From: Cellulomonas composti
GTDB lineage: Bacteria; Actinomycetota; Actinomycetes; Actinomycetales; Cellulomonadaceae
Length of the DNA: 64,000 nucleotides
Direction: 5' to 3'
NCBI RefSeq assembly: GCF_007990245.1
Contig: NZ_BJWG01000006.1
Location: forward strand, 170,330-234,329
Positions 25,332 through 33,282 of this stretch are shown here, piece after piece; the stretch's first letter is position 1; each line of letters begins with the position of its first letter. The notes beneath the pieces are model-generated. The model made no database searches, was not told the DNA's origin, and saw only the letters and a list, made by a program, of their open reading frames with translations. Both the position numbers and the translations under genes were made by a program.

Positions 25332-25811
25332 ATGCCCAGTGCACTGATCAACACCGACCCGATCGTCTCGCAGAACTTCTTCCTCGAGATCGACGGTGCG
25401 GTCGTGTCGATCCTCAGCTCGGTCTCCGGGCTCGACGTCGAGGTCGAGGTCGTCTCGATCGAGCAGGCCGGCGCGAACGGCAAGGCCCAGGTCATCAAGA
25501 CGCTCGGCAAGTCCACCAAGGCCCCCGACATCCAGATGGTCCGCATGGCGCCGGCCGACAGCACGTCGGACAAGCTCTGGGGCTGGTTCAACGACATCCG
25601 CGACAAGGGCATCCTGCTCTCCGACCGGACGAACAACCGCAAGAACGGCTCGATCGTCATGTACGACTCCACCAACGCCGAGGTCGCCCGGTTCAACTTC
25701 ACCAACGGCTGGCCGAGCAAGATCTCGACCGACCAGCTCTCGGTCGAGTCGAACGACCCGGTCAAGGAGACCATCACCCTCACCGTCGAGTCGCTGGCCC
25801 GCGTCAAGTGA
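25332..25811 (+). CDS. Inner tail tube protein 1 (gp19-like)
   Basis: 159 residues. The opening DPIVSQNFFLEIDGAVVSIL followed by VSGLDVEVEVV and the C-terminal FNFTNGWPSKISTDQLSVES and ETITLTVESLARV are the hallmark of T4 gp19/Afp1-like tube subunits, which form hexameric stacked rings inside the sheath. A GGATCACCT region precedes the ATG, 32 bp after the sheath stop. The stop overlaps the next gene by 4 nt. Two tube genes occur in this operon; this one, adjacent to the sheath, is likely the major component. Confidence 0.93.
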   Translation: MPSALINTDPIVSQNFFLEIDGAVVSILSSVSGLDVEVEVVSIEQAGANGKAQVIKTLGKSTKAPDIQMVRMAPADSTSDKLWGWFNDIRDKGILLSDRTNNRKNGSIVMYDSTNAEVARFNFTNGWPSKISTDQLSVESNDPVKETITLTVESLARVK

Positions 25812-26305
25812 GCCTGCGCACCCGGTACGAGTTCACGCTGCCCCGGGGGTACGTCGACCGCGATGGCGGCGTCCACCGGGACGGTGTGATGCGGCTCGCC
25901 ACAGCGCGCGACGAGCTCGAGCCGCTGCGTGACCCCACGATCACGGGTCCGGACGACCCGCGCCTGACGATCGTGGTGCTCGCCCGGGTGGTGGAGTCCC
26001 TCGGCACGCTGTCCATGGTCACCGCGCACGAGATCGAAGGTCTCTTCGCGGCCGACCTGGCCTACCTCCAGGACTTCTACGGAGTGATCAACTTCGGTAG
26101 CCAGGAGGAGTTCGAGGAGTTCGTCGCAGCACAGCGCGCGTTCGGTCAGGCGCCCGGGGTCTCGTCCGACGAGACCCCGGCGCCCGCCGGCGCGCCCGAG
26201 CAGCCCGCGGTCGCGGAGCCCGCGGTCGGGGAGCAGGCCGCGCCGCCGGCTCCGCGGCCGGGCCGTGCCTCGATCGAGGAGATCCGCTCCGAGGCGCGTC
26301 AGTAG
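25808..26305 (+). CDS. Phage-tail-assembly-like protein with acidic, proline-rich tail
   Basis: 165 residues from a GTG overlapping the tube stop. The first about 115 residues (MSLRTRYEFTLPRGYVDRDG to EEFEEFVAAQRAFGQ) form a compact domain like small tail-assembly or chaperone proteins found directly after the tube gene in PVC-type clusters. LARVVESLGTLSMVTAHEIEGL is a conserved helical segment. The last 50 residues are Pro/Ala-rich. It probably assists tube polymerisation and may not be in the final particle. Confidence 0.75.
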   Translation: MSLRTRYEFTLPRGYVDRDGGVHRDGVMRLATARDELEPLRDPTITGPDDPRLTIVVLARVVESLGTLSMVTAHEIEGLFAADLAYLQDFYGVINFGSQEEFEEFVAAQRAFGQAPGVSSDETPAPAGAPEQPAVAEPAVGEQAAPPAPRPGRASIEEIRSEARQ

Positions 26306-26311
26306 GATTCG

Positions 26312-26485
26312 ATGCTGCGCTATCCCGTCGACGTGCTCTGGCAGGAGATCGCCTACCTGGCGTACCACCTGCACTGGCCGCTGTCCGATCTGCTCGACCT
26401 CGAGCACCTGGACCGCGTGCGGATGGTGCGCGCCGTGTCCGCCATGAACGCCCGAGCGTGGGAGGCGGTGAGAGAGAGTGCCTGA
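26312..26485 (+). CDS. Small conserved CIS protein (57 aa)
   Basis: 57 residues beginning MLRYPVDVLWQEIAYLAYHL. It is helical, Trp- and Leu-rich, and resembles the short uncharacterised proteins (DUF6760-like) that sit between the tail-assembly gene and the second tube gene in many CIS clusters. The next gene starts 8 nt before its stop, so translation is coupled. The role is unknown; the pattern may reflect a frameshift-type tail chaperone pair as in phages, though no slippery site is obvious. Confidence 0.75.
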   Translation: MLRYPVDVLWQEIAYLAYHLHWPLSDLLDLEHLDRVRMVRAVSAMNARAWEAVRESA

Positions 26486-26942
26486 CGGCCCCCTGGGCGG
26501 CGACGCCCCGGTCTCCGCGAACTTCCTGTTCGAGGTCGACGGCGTCCCGATCGGTACGTTCCTCGAGGTCAGCGGCCTCGAGGTGAGCGTGAGCACGCAG
26601 GAGTACGTGGAGGGCGGCCAGAACCAGTACGCGCACCGGTTCCCGGGCGTGCTGCGCTGGCCGAACCTCGTGTTCCGGCGCGGCCTCGTCGACTCGGACG
26701 CCCTGTTCACCTGGGTCGGCAAGGCGTCGGGCGACGGGTTCGCCGCGAACCAGAACAAGCTCACCCGCGCCACCGGCGCGGTCACCGTCATCGACCACCA
26801 GGGCACCCGGCTGCGCTCGTGGTCCCTCGACGGCGTGTTCGCCGTCGCCTGGTCCGGCCCCCACCTCTCGGTCCAGGCGAGCGATGCGCTCGTCGAGACC
26901 CTCGAGGTCGCGCACAACGGCTTCCGGGCCCAGACGCAGTGA
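26478..26942 (+). CDS. Inner tail tube protein 2 (gp19-like)
   Basis: 154 residues from a GTG within the preceding gene. VSANFLFEVDGVPIGTFLEVSGLEV is the tube signature, followed by RRGLVDSDALFTWVGKASG and VEVAHNGF-type closing strands. As in Afp and PVC, where a second tube paralogue adapts the tube to the hub, this one probably forms a ring near the baseplate. It differs strongly from tube 1, so it is not a recent duplicate. Confidence 0.92.
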   Translation: MPDGPLGGDAPVSANFLFEVDGVPIGTFLEVSGLEVSVSTQEYVEGGQNQYAHRFPGVLRWPNLVFRRGLVDSDALFTWVGKASGDGFAANQNKLTRATGAVTVIDHQGTRLRSWSLDGVFAVAWSGPHLSVQASDALVETLEVAHNGFRAQTQ

Positions 26943-26949
26943 GCCGACG

Positions 26950-29900
26950 ATGACGACCGACGAGACCGCGGGCGCCGCCGCCGCCGAGCGCGAGCACCTC
27001 GACCCGACGCGGCTCGGGCGCGCAGTCGCCGCGCGTCTGCGCCGACCCGGCCCCGCTCTGGGTCGCAGGCGCCCCGCGCCGATCGGCTCGCTCGCGTCGT
27101 CGTCCACCCGGTTCGCGCGCGGCTGGGGCCGTCCCGTCGAGATCCGCCGCGCCCTGGCGGGTCCCGCCGCGGCCGTCCCGGTGCACCGCACGCCGACCGA
27201 CGCCGCGCCGCCGCGCTGGTGGTCGCAGGTCGCACCCCTGCGCGCCACCGCCCACCCGGACGCCGCGACCGAGGCCGCGTCGATCCCCCGGGGGCTCCCG
27301 CGGATGGTCGACCACGCACCCGGCGGCGAGCGCAGGCCCGGCAGCGTCCGTGAACGTCTCGCCCCGCAGACGATCCGCGCCCGCGTGGACCCCGGCGCGC
27401 GCGCGGCCGGGAGCATGGTCACCGCCTCCGACGGCGCCCGTCCGCGCTCGGTGTCCCGGGTGCCGGTCCGACCGACCGGACCACCGGGCGCCGGCCACCC
27501 GGGGAACGCCTCGGGGTCCGGACCCTCGTCGTCGTCCGTGCCGCCCAGCGGCCCGGCGGACCGGACTCCCTCGCACTCCACGACGACGTTCACGCCGGTA
27601 CGGCGCTCGCCCGCGACGGGTCCGACGACCTCCACCCCGACAGCCTCGTCGGGCCAGCCGGCCGCCGCGCAGCAGTCCGTGCCGACGTCGCCGTCCACCG
27701 GTTCGACCCCCGCTCCCGGGCCCGGCGGACCGGCATCGGTCGTACGCGCACGCGGGCGCTTCCTGCGCCGCCGCGTCCGGGCGGCCGCCCTCACCGACGC
27801 GCGCGTCGCGCGCACACGTCCGACGAGCGTGCCCGCAGCCACCGCACTCGCGCCTGTGCCTGCGCCTGCGACCGGCACCCCCGCGGCCGGCTCCGGGACC
27901 GCGCGCGCCGCCGCGAACCCACCGCTCGCCGCTCGTTCCGCGGCGGACGGCACCGTCGGCCCTGCCTCGGCGGCCGCACCGGCTCCGGCCGTGCCACCCG
28001 CCTCCGCACCGGCTCCGGCCCTGCCACCCGCCTCCGCACCGGCTCCGGCCGTGCCACCCGCCTCCGCACCGACTCCGGCGACCGTCCCGGCACCCGCGAC
28101 CTCCGCTCCGGGCGCCGTCGCGACCTCGAGCCTCGCCGAACCGGCGAGCAGTGGCGGGGCAAGCGTCTCGCCGCTGCGCCGAGCGCTCGGCGCGAGCACC
28201 CGGGACGGCTCCGCCGCCGAGCCGCTTCCCTCGACCGCCGGCCGCGGCCTGCGGGGTGCCGTCCGGCGCCTCTTCGCGGGGGCCGACGGGGCTCGCGACC
28301 GGCACCGCCCGCACGAGACGGTTCACGCCGACCCGACCCGTCGCGCCCGATCCTCGGTCGCGCCGGGCAGCGCCGCCGCGGCCGTCCGCGGACCGGCCGG
28401 GGCGACGCCCGCCTCCCGACCGGTCGCCCCACCGCCCGATGGCACCACGACCGCGACCGGCGCTGCGTCCAGCACGGCCGCAGCGCGAAGCGCCGCATCG
28501 GCTCCGACGCATGCCGACGCCCGTGCGGCAGTCGGTGCCGGAACGACGACCGCCTCGTCGGCGAGCAACACGGTCGCGGCAGCTGCGGCCACCTCGGCCA
28601 CGGCCACCTCGACGGCCAGATCGACGGTCGGAGCGTCGGCGCCGGCGCGCGCCGACGGCTCACCCGCGGTCCGCGGATCGGCGACCAGCACCGCTCGCCC
28701 GGCATCGACCGGCTCGGCTCCCGCAGCCACGGCGGCTGCACCGTCGGCGGCACCATCGGCGGCACCATCGGCGGCAGCGTCTGCTCCGGCCGTCCGCCGT
28801 TCGGTCGGGCACCTGCCCGGCGGGGGCCACCGCCGCACGGGTCACCGGCCGGACTGGGTGGACAGCTCCCAGCGCGGGCTCGGCATCGAGCCCGTGACGC
28901 TGCGCCGGGCGACCCGCTGGGCGGGCGCACGCTCAGCTCAGGCGGAGGACATCGCCGTGGCGCGAACGGCGGCCCGGCCCGCGCCGCCCGCCTCTCTGCG
29001 CGGGCTCCCTGCCGACGCGACGTCCGCCGTCGCGCGGCGCAGCACCCGCTCGTCGTCGCAGTCCCTCGCGGGCGCGTCGGCCGGCGGCCCCGCGACCTCG
29101 TCGTACGGCTCGGCCGGCTCCCGGTCCGGCACCCGGGCCGGGTCGTCGGTCGTCGGCACGGCGAGCACCCCGACGAGCACTCCGACGAGCACCCCGACAA
29201 GCTCTGCCGCGAGCACCCCGACGAGAAGTGCGGGGAGCGCCTCCGCGAGCGCGCCGGGCACGGCGTCCACGACGACGACCGCAGGCCCGGCGGCCGCGCC
29301 GTCGGACTCGACCCGCACGGCGCAGCCGCCGGCAGGCTCGGCCGCGACCGCAGGGGCCGCGGTCGCTGCGGTGGGCGCCCCGGTCCGCCGCGCCACGGAG
29401 GTGGACTGGTCGGCCCTGGCCACGCCCGCCTCTTGGGAGCCCGCCCGCTCCGCGCGCCGCGGTCCCGGCCACGTCGTCGCCGGCATGGTGTCCGAGCCGA
29501 TCCGACCGGTCACGGGAGCGACCTCCCGCCCCGCACCACCTCCGCCGGCCACCGCGACCACCGCCGCGCGCGGACCCCAGTCGTCGGCGACCGTCCGCCG
29601 TTCGCCGCTGCGTCCGACCGAGCCACGGTCCGCCGCGCGGGGTCCGGTGCGTCGCGCGAGCGAGCGCGGCGCCTGGCGCCCGACGGGCCCCGTCGCCACC
29701 TCGTCGCACGGTCCCGGTCCGGCGGCACGTGGCGAAGCTCGGCCCCCGGTCGGTGCGGGAACGCCCGCGAGGTTGTCCGCCACGGCCCTCGCCGCCGAGG
29801 CGCTCGCGACCAGCCCACTCGGAACCAGCCCGTTCGGAACCAGCTCCCCCGGTACCGGCTCACTCGGAACCGGCCCGCTCGGTTCCGGAGCCCTCGCCCC

Positions 29901-30447
29901 CGGACAACTCGCGGGTCCCGGCCTCGCCCCGTCCGCGCCCGCCTCCGCCGCCGGTGCTCCGTCGCTGCCCTCGTCGTGGGCGATGCTGCCGCCTCGCACG
30001 GTGGTACGCCGCAGTACGGGCACCCTCGACGCCCCCGCCGCGCCCCGCACGTGGCAGCGCGGCATCCGTCCCTCGTCCGGCTCGACCCCGGGCGCTCCGC
30101 AAGGCGGCCCGCCCGGTGCACCGCCTGCCACGCCGTGGACCGGCGCCTCGCCGTCCGGACCCCGCGGGTCACGACCGGCAGGTGGGCACCGTGCCACGAC
30201 CAGCTCCCCAGGAGGCACCATGAGCCTGCCGACGACGGCCCCGGCCGGCCCGGGGTCCGGACCCGGACCCGTACCGACCGAGTTCGACACCGAGTCGATC
30301 GTGACGACCGTCGAGAAGCGCGTCGTCGCGCGGCTCGAGCGGTGGCGCCGCGAGGAGCTGGACGACCACGTGCTGCAGCTCGTCGAGCGGCGGCTCGAGG
30401 AAGAGACCGAGCGACGCTCGTGGCGGCGCGGGACGGAGGTGTTCTGA
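26950..30447 (+). CDS. 1165-residue Ala/Pro/Ser/Thr-rich low-complexity CIS protein
   Basis: The open frame from the ATG at 26950 ends exactly at the overlap with the LysM gene, which supports it being coding. Almost all of it is low-complexity: Ala, Pro, Ser, Thr and Arg dominate, with 10-residue repeats APAPAVPPAS (27976-28078), STPTSTP runs near 29160-29230, and eight pentapeptide-like units (TSPLG type) at 29809-29928. Short basic motifs such as RRATRWAGARSAQ and GHRPDWVDSSQRGLG recur between disordered stretches. Only the last 75 residues look folded: an amphipathic helix FDTESIVTTVEKRVVARLER and EELDDHVLQLVERRLEEE. It occupies the place between tube and hub genes where a linker or tape-measure function is conceivable. 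No family is recognised. Confidence 0.7.
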   Translation: MTTDETAGAAAAEREHLDPTRLGRAVAARLRRPGPALGRRRPAPIGSLASSSTRFARGWGRPVEIRRALAGPAAAVPVHRTPTDAAPPRWWSQVAPLRATAHPDAATEAASIPRGLPRMVDHAPGGERRPGSVRERLAPQTIRARVDPGARAAGSMVTASDGARPRSVSRVPVRPTGPPGAGHPGNASGSGPSSSSVPPSGPADRTPSHSTTTFTPVRRSPATGPTTSTPTASSGQPAAAQQSVPTSPSTGSTPAPGPGGPASVVRARGRFLRRRVRAAALTDARVARTRPTSVPAATALAPVPAPATGTPAAGSGTARAAANPPLAARSAADGTVGPASAAAPAPAVPPASAPAPALPPASAPAPAVPPASAPTPATVPAPATSAPGAVATSSLAEPASSGGASVSPLRRALGASTRDGSAAEPLPSTAGRGLRGAVRRLFAGADGARDRHRPHETVHADPTRRARSSVAPGSAAAAVRGPAGATPASRPVAPPPDGTTTATGAASSTAAARSAASAPTHADARAAVGAGTTTASSASNTVAAAAATSATATSTARSTVGASAPARADGSPAVRGSATSTARPASTGSAPAATAAAPSAAPSAAPSAAASAPAVRRSVGHLPGGGHRRTGHRPDWVDSSQRGLGIEPVTLRRATRWAGARSAQAEDIAVARTAARPAPPASLRGLPADATSAVARRSTRSSSQSLAGASAGGPATSSYGSAGSRSGTRAGSSVVGTASTPTSTPTSTPTSSAASTPTRSAGSASASAPGTASTTTTAGPAAAPSDSTRTAQPPAGSAATAGAAVAAVGAPVRRATEVDWSALATPASWEPARSARRGPGHVVAGMVSEPIRPVTGATSRPAPPPPATATTAARGPQSSATVRRSPLRPTEPRSAARGPVRRASERGAWRPTGPVATSSHGPGPAARGEARPPVGAGTPARLSATALAAEALATSPLGTSPFGTSSPGTGSLGTGPLGSGALAPGQLAGPGLAPSAPASAAGAPSLPSSWAMLPPRTVVRRSTGTLDAPAAPRTWQRGIRPSSGSTPGAPQGGPPGAPPATPWTGASPSGPRGSRPAGGHRATTSSPGGTMSLPTTAPAGPGSGPGPVPTEFDTESIVTTVEKRVVARLERWRREELDDHVLQLVERRLEEETERRSWRRGTEVF
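27976..28078. repeat. 30-bp coding tandem repeat (APAPAVPPAS)
   Basis: Three nearly identical 30-bp units start at 27976, 28006 and 28036, and a fourth partial copy reaches 28078, encoding a ten-residue Ala-Pro repeat in the low-complexity protein. Confidence 0.85.
30220..30447 (+). CDS. Possible internal-start product: 75-aa coiled-coil protein
   Basis: Inside the long low-complexity frame, an in-frame ATG at 30220 is preceded by a perfect AGGAGG (30210-30215) at ideal spacing. Translation from here would give MSLPTTAPAGPGSGPGP followed by a coiled-coil helix (VVARLERWRREELDDHVLQ) and end with the long frame. Either this is the true gene after a non-coding low-complexity stretch, or the long gene makes two products. 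A small separate helical protein is common at this position in CIS clusters. Confidence 0.4.
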   Translation: MSLPTTAPAGPGSGPGPVPTEFDTESIVTTVEKRVVARLERWRREELDDHVLQLVERRLEEETERRSWRRGTEVF

Positions 30448-31100
30448 TGGCCGTGGAGAAGGCGTTCCTGGAGGTCGAGGGCGGCGAGCGGATCCCGTGC
30501 CTGTTCAACCCCGCGCAGCTGCAGATCACGCGCAGCAACTCGTGGGCGGGTGACTCCGTCCCGGGCCGGGACGTGCCGAAGCTGCGGTTCACGGGCGCGG
30601 AGTCCGGCGTGCTGCGGGTCGACCTGTTCTTCGACACCACGCACGACGGCACGGCGGTGACCGCGTACACGGGCAAGATCGTCTCGCTGATGGACATCGA
30701 CCCGGCGCTGCCCGGGTCGGACGAGGCGAGCCACAACCTCCGACCCCCGTACGTCACGTTCCACTGGGGTGACCTGCACTCGTTCAAGGCGGTCGTCGCC
30801 GACCTCGACCTGGCGTTCACGTACTTCTCGGGCACCGGCACGCCGCTGCGCGCGACCATCGCGCTCACGCTGCGGCAGTACGAGCCGTCCCAGGCCTTCG
30901 GCCGGCAGAACCCCACGTCGGGGACGCCGAAGCCGCACCGCGTCCACCGGGTGCAGTCGGGCGAGACGCTCGACCGGATCGCCGCCCGCTACTACGGCGA
31001 CTCCACCCGCTGGCGTGCGCTCGCCGCCGCGAACGGGATCGCCGACCCGCTCTCGCTGCGTCCCGGCACGTTGCTGACGGTGCCGAGGATCGACGCATGA
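30447..31100 (+). CDS. LysM-containing tube initiation/hub protein
   Basis: 217 residues; the ATG overlaps the stop of the preceding gene (TGATG). The first about 155 residues (EVEGGERIPCLFNPAQLQIT, then LRVDLFFDTT) match the CIS tube-protein domain of Afp7/gp53-like proteins, and residues about 164-215 are a LysM domain (HRVQSGETLDRIAARYYGD...LRPGTLLTVP). In contractile systems this protein joins the tube to the spike hub; here LysM probably serves protein packing rather than peptidoglycan binding. Confidence 0.92.
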   Translation: MAVEKAFLEVEGGERIPCLFNPAQLQITRSNSWAGDSVPGRDVPKLRFTGAESGVLRVDLFFDTTHDGTAVTAYTGKIVSLMDIDPALPGSDEASHNLRPPYVTFHWGDLHSFKAVVADLDLAFTYFSGTGTPLRATIALTLRQYEPSQAFGRQNPTSGTPKPHRVHRVQSGETLDRIAARYYGDSTRWRALAAANGIADPLSLRPGTLLTVPRIDA

Positions 31101-32866
31101 CCACGACGTCGGCGTCCCCGGCGGCGCAGCTCGTCCAGGAGACCTGGCCGACGGTCAAGTTCGACGGGCAGGAGCTCGACGACACCTGGGGTCGTGCGCT
31201 CGTGGACGTCCGGGTGCAGTCGGGGCTGCGGAGCATCGGGCGCACCACGATCACGTTCGACGACCTCGAGTACGGTCTCGCGTCGTCGGGATCCGTCTCG
31301 CTCGGTGCCGAGGTCACGGTGTCGAGCCTCGCGGGCGACGCTCTCTTCCAGGGCACGGTCACGTCGCTCACGAGCGAGGGCGGGCGCTCGGGTGCACGGC
31401 TCGTCGTCGTCGCCGACGACCTCGCGACCGGCCTCACCCGGACGAGCGACGCGACGACGTACCACTCGATGAGCCTGCAGGAGGTCGTCCGCAAGCTCGT
31501 GATCTCCCCGCTGCGGCTGGAGGAGTCCGGCCTGCCGACGGCGACGCTCCCGTTCGTGCTGCGCAACGGCAGCGCACTGGGCCTGATCGCGGAGATCACG
31601 GAGCGCTACGGGCTCGACTGGGCGGTCGCGGGCAGCACGTTCGCCATCTGGCCCGCCGACTCGGGGACGGCTCCGGGGACGGGCACGGAGTCGCTCACGC
31701 TGCCCGGCTCCCTGCAGTCGTTCACCGTGCGGCAGGTCGGCGACGCCACGACGAGCGTCACCGTGCGCGGCTGGGACCCCGTCTCGCAGCAGGCCGTCGT
31801 CGGGACGGCGACCTCGCCGAGCTCGCGGTCCGGGGTCACACCCGGGAGCGGCTCACCGCAGCTCACCCGCACCGACACCCGGATCGGCCTCTCGTCCGCC
31901 TCGGAGGCACGTGCGCTCGCCGCCGGCATCGCCGCGCGCACCGGACGCGTGACGGCGCAGGGGCGCGCCTCGATCACCCCCGGGCTGCAGGTCGGCGGGC
32001 TGGTCACGATCGACGGCGCCGGTCCCGGCAACGGCACCTACTACGTCCGCGAGGTCACGCACCACTACAGCCCCGACGGCGCACGGACCTCGTTCGTCGC
32101 GGGCGACCGGGACCCCGTGCGCCTGTCCGACCCGTGGGCCCAGGCCGCGCCGTCGTCGAGCTTCCTGCGCAGCGGGCTCGTCGTCGCGATCGTCGACGAC
32201 GTGCAGGACCCCGAGAACCTGGGCCGCGTCCGCGTCGGCTTCGCGACCGCGAGCGACCTCGCGCGCTCGTCGTGGGCGCGCGTGCTGCAGATGGGTGCGG
32301 GCTCGAACCGGGGTCACGTGTTCCTGCCGAGCGTGGGCGACGAGGTGCTGGTCGGGTTCGAGAACGACGACGTCGCCCGGCCCGTGGTCCTCGGCGGACT
32401 GTTCAGCGAGAAGGCCGCGGTGCCCGGCACCTCGGTGGTCAAGGACGGCAAGATCGTCGGGCACGTGATCCAGACGAACAGCGGGCACGTCATCCACCTG
32501 TCCGAGGGTGACCAGGACGCAGAGTCGTTCATCCTCGTCGAGGTGGCGGGCCAGGACCAGAGCCTGAAGATCGGCAAGACGGGAGTCGAGCTCCTCGCGA
32601 AGGGGGGCGTGCCGCTCAAGCTCACCGTGGGAGATTCGTCGTCGATGGTGTTCGACGGCAAGGGTGCGATCACGATCAAGGGCTCCGAGATCACGCTCGA
32701 CGCGACCAAGAGCGTGATCGTCAAGGCCATGGACAAGGTCGAGCTCACCGCCACCAACAGCGTGGCCGTGCAGGGCACGAAGGTCTCGGTGAAGGCGAAC
32801 GCGACGGCGTCGTTCGAAGCCACCGGGATCACCGAGGTCAAGGGAGCGATGGTGAAGATCAACTGA
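31097..32866 (+). CDS. VgrG-like spike/hub protein (gp27-gp5 fusion type)
   Basis: 589 residues. The N-terminal about 330 residues are gpD/gp27-like hub domains (QSGLRSIGRTTITFDDLEY; MSLQEVVRKL; TSVTVRGWDPVSQQAVVG). Then a gp5-like OB-fold (IVDDVQDPENLGRVRVGF; HVFLPSVGDEVLVGFENDD) is followed by a short C-terminal beta-helical needle (KGAITIKGSEITLDATKSVI; VKANATASFEATG). It trimerises to form the spike that carries the PAAR tip. No lysozyme or effector extension is present. Overlaps the LysM gene by 4 nt. Confidence 0.95.
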   Translation: MTTTSASPAAQLVQETWPTVKFDGQELDDTWGRALVDVRVQSGLRSIGRTTITFDDLEYGLASSGSVSLGAEVTVSSLAGDALFQGTVTSLTSEGGRSGARLVVVADDLATGLTRTSDATTYHSMSLQEVVRKLVISPLRLEESGLPTATLPFVLRNGSALGLIAEITERYGLDWAVAGSTFAIWPADSGTAPGTGTESLTLPGSLQSFTVRQVGDATTSVTVRGWDPVSQQAVVGTATSPSSRSGVTPGSGSPQLTRTDTRIGLSSASEARALAAGIAARTGRVTAQGRASITPGLQVGGLVTIDGAGPGNGTYYVREVTHHYSPDGARTSFVAGDRDPVRLSDPWAQAAPSSSFLRSGLVVAIVDDVQDPENLGRVRVGFATASDLARSSWARVLQMGAGSNRGHVFLPSVGDEVLVGFENDDVARPVVLGGLFSEKAAVPGTSVVKDGKIVGHVIQTNSGHVIHLSEGDQDAESFILVEVAGQDQSLKIGKTGVELLAKGGVPLKLTVGDSSSMVFDGKGAITIKGSEITLDATKSVIVKAMDKVELTATNSVAVQGTKVSVKANATASFEATGITEVKGAMVKIN

Positions 32867-33282
32867 TGAGCGACCTCACCACCACCCCGGACTTCGTCGG
32901 CCGCGGCTTCGCCTGGCCGCTCGGCGTCGACCACACCGGCTCGATCGCCCTGAGCGCACGCGGTGGCGACATCGACGACGCGATCCGGGTGGTCCTGCTC
33001 ACCGCGCCCGGCGAGCGCCTGATGCGCCCGCAGTTCGGCTGCCGGATCTGGGACCTGCTCTTCGAGCCGGTCAATGCGAACCTCGTCGGGCTCATCTCCC
33101 AGGCGGTGCGCGACGCGCTCGCCCAGTGGGAGCCGCGCATCGAGGTCGAGGACGTGCGCCCCGTGCAGGACGACGACGACTCCGCCCTCGTCCAGATCGC
33201 CATCACCTACCGCGTGAAGTCGACCAACGACCAGCGCAACCTCGTCTACCCGTTCTACGTCATCCCCCGTGAGGACTCCTGA
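32866..33282 (+). CDS. Baseplate wedge protein, gp25/GPW family
   Basis: 138 residues. FGRGFAWPLGVD at the N-terminus, DDAIRVVLLTAPGERLMRPQFG with the conserved EPR-like motif region (LMRPQFGCRIWDLLFEP), and a closing strand VQIAITYRVK are the gp25/Afp9 signature. This wedge subunit nucleates sheath assembly on the baseplate. It overlaps both neighbours by a single base (TGATG). Confidence 0.95.
   Translation: MSDLTTTPDFVGRGFAWPLGVDHTGSIALSARGGDIDDAIRVVLLTAPGERLMRPQFGCRIWDLLFEPVNANLVGLISQAVRDALAQWEPRIEVEDVRPVQDDDDSALVQIAITYRVKSTNDQRNLVYPFYVIPREDS

Noticed and set aside
31097..32866. Type VI secretion system based on the VgrG-like protein
   Set aside because: No TssB/C pair, ClpV, TssJLM membrane complex or TssE in T6SS arrangement; the host appears to be a Gram-positive actinobacterium, and the gene order fits PVC/Afp-type systems.
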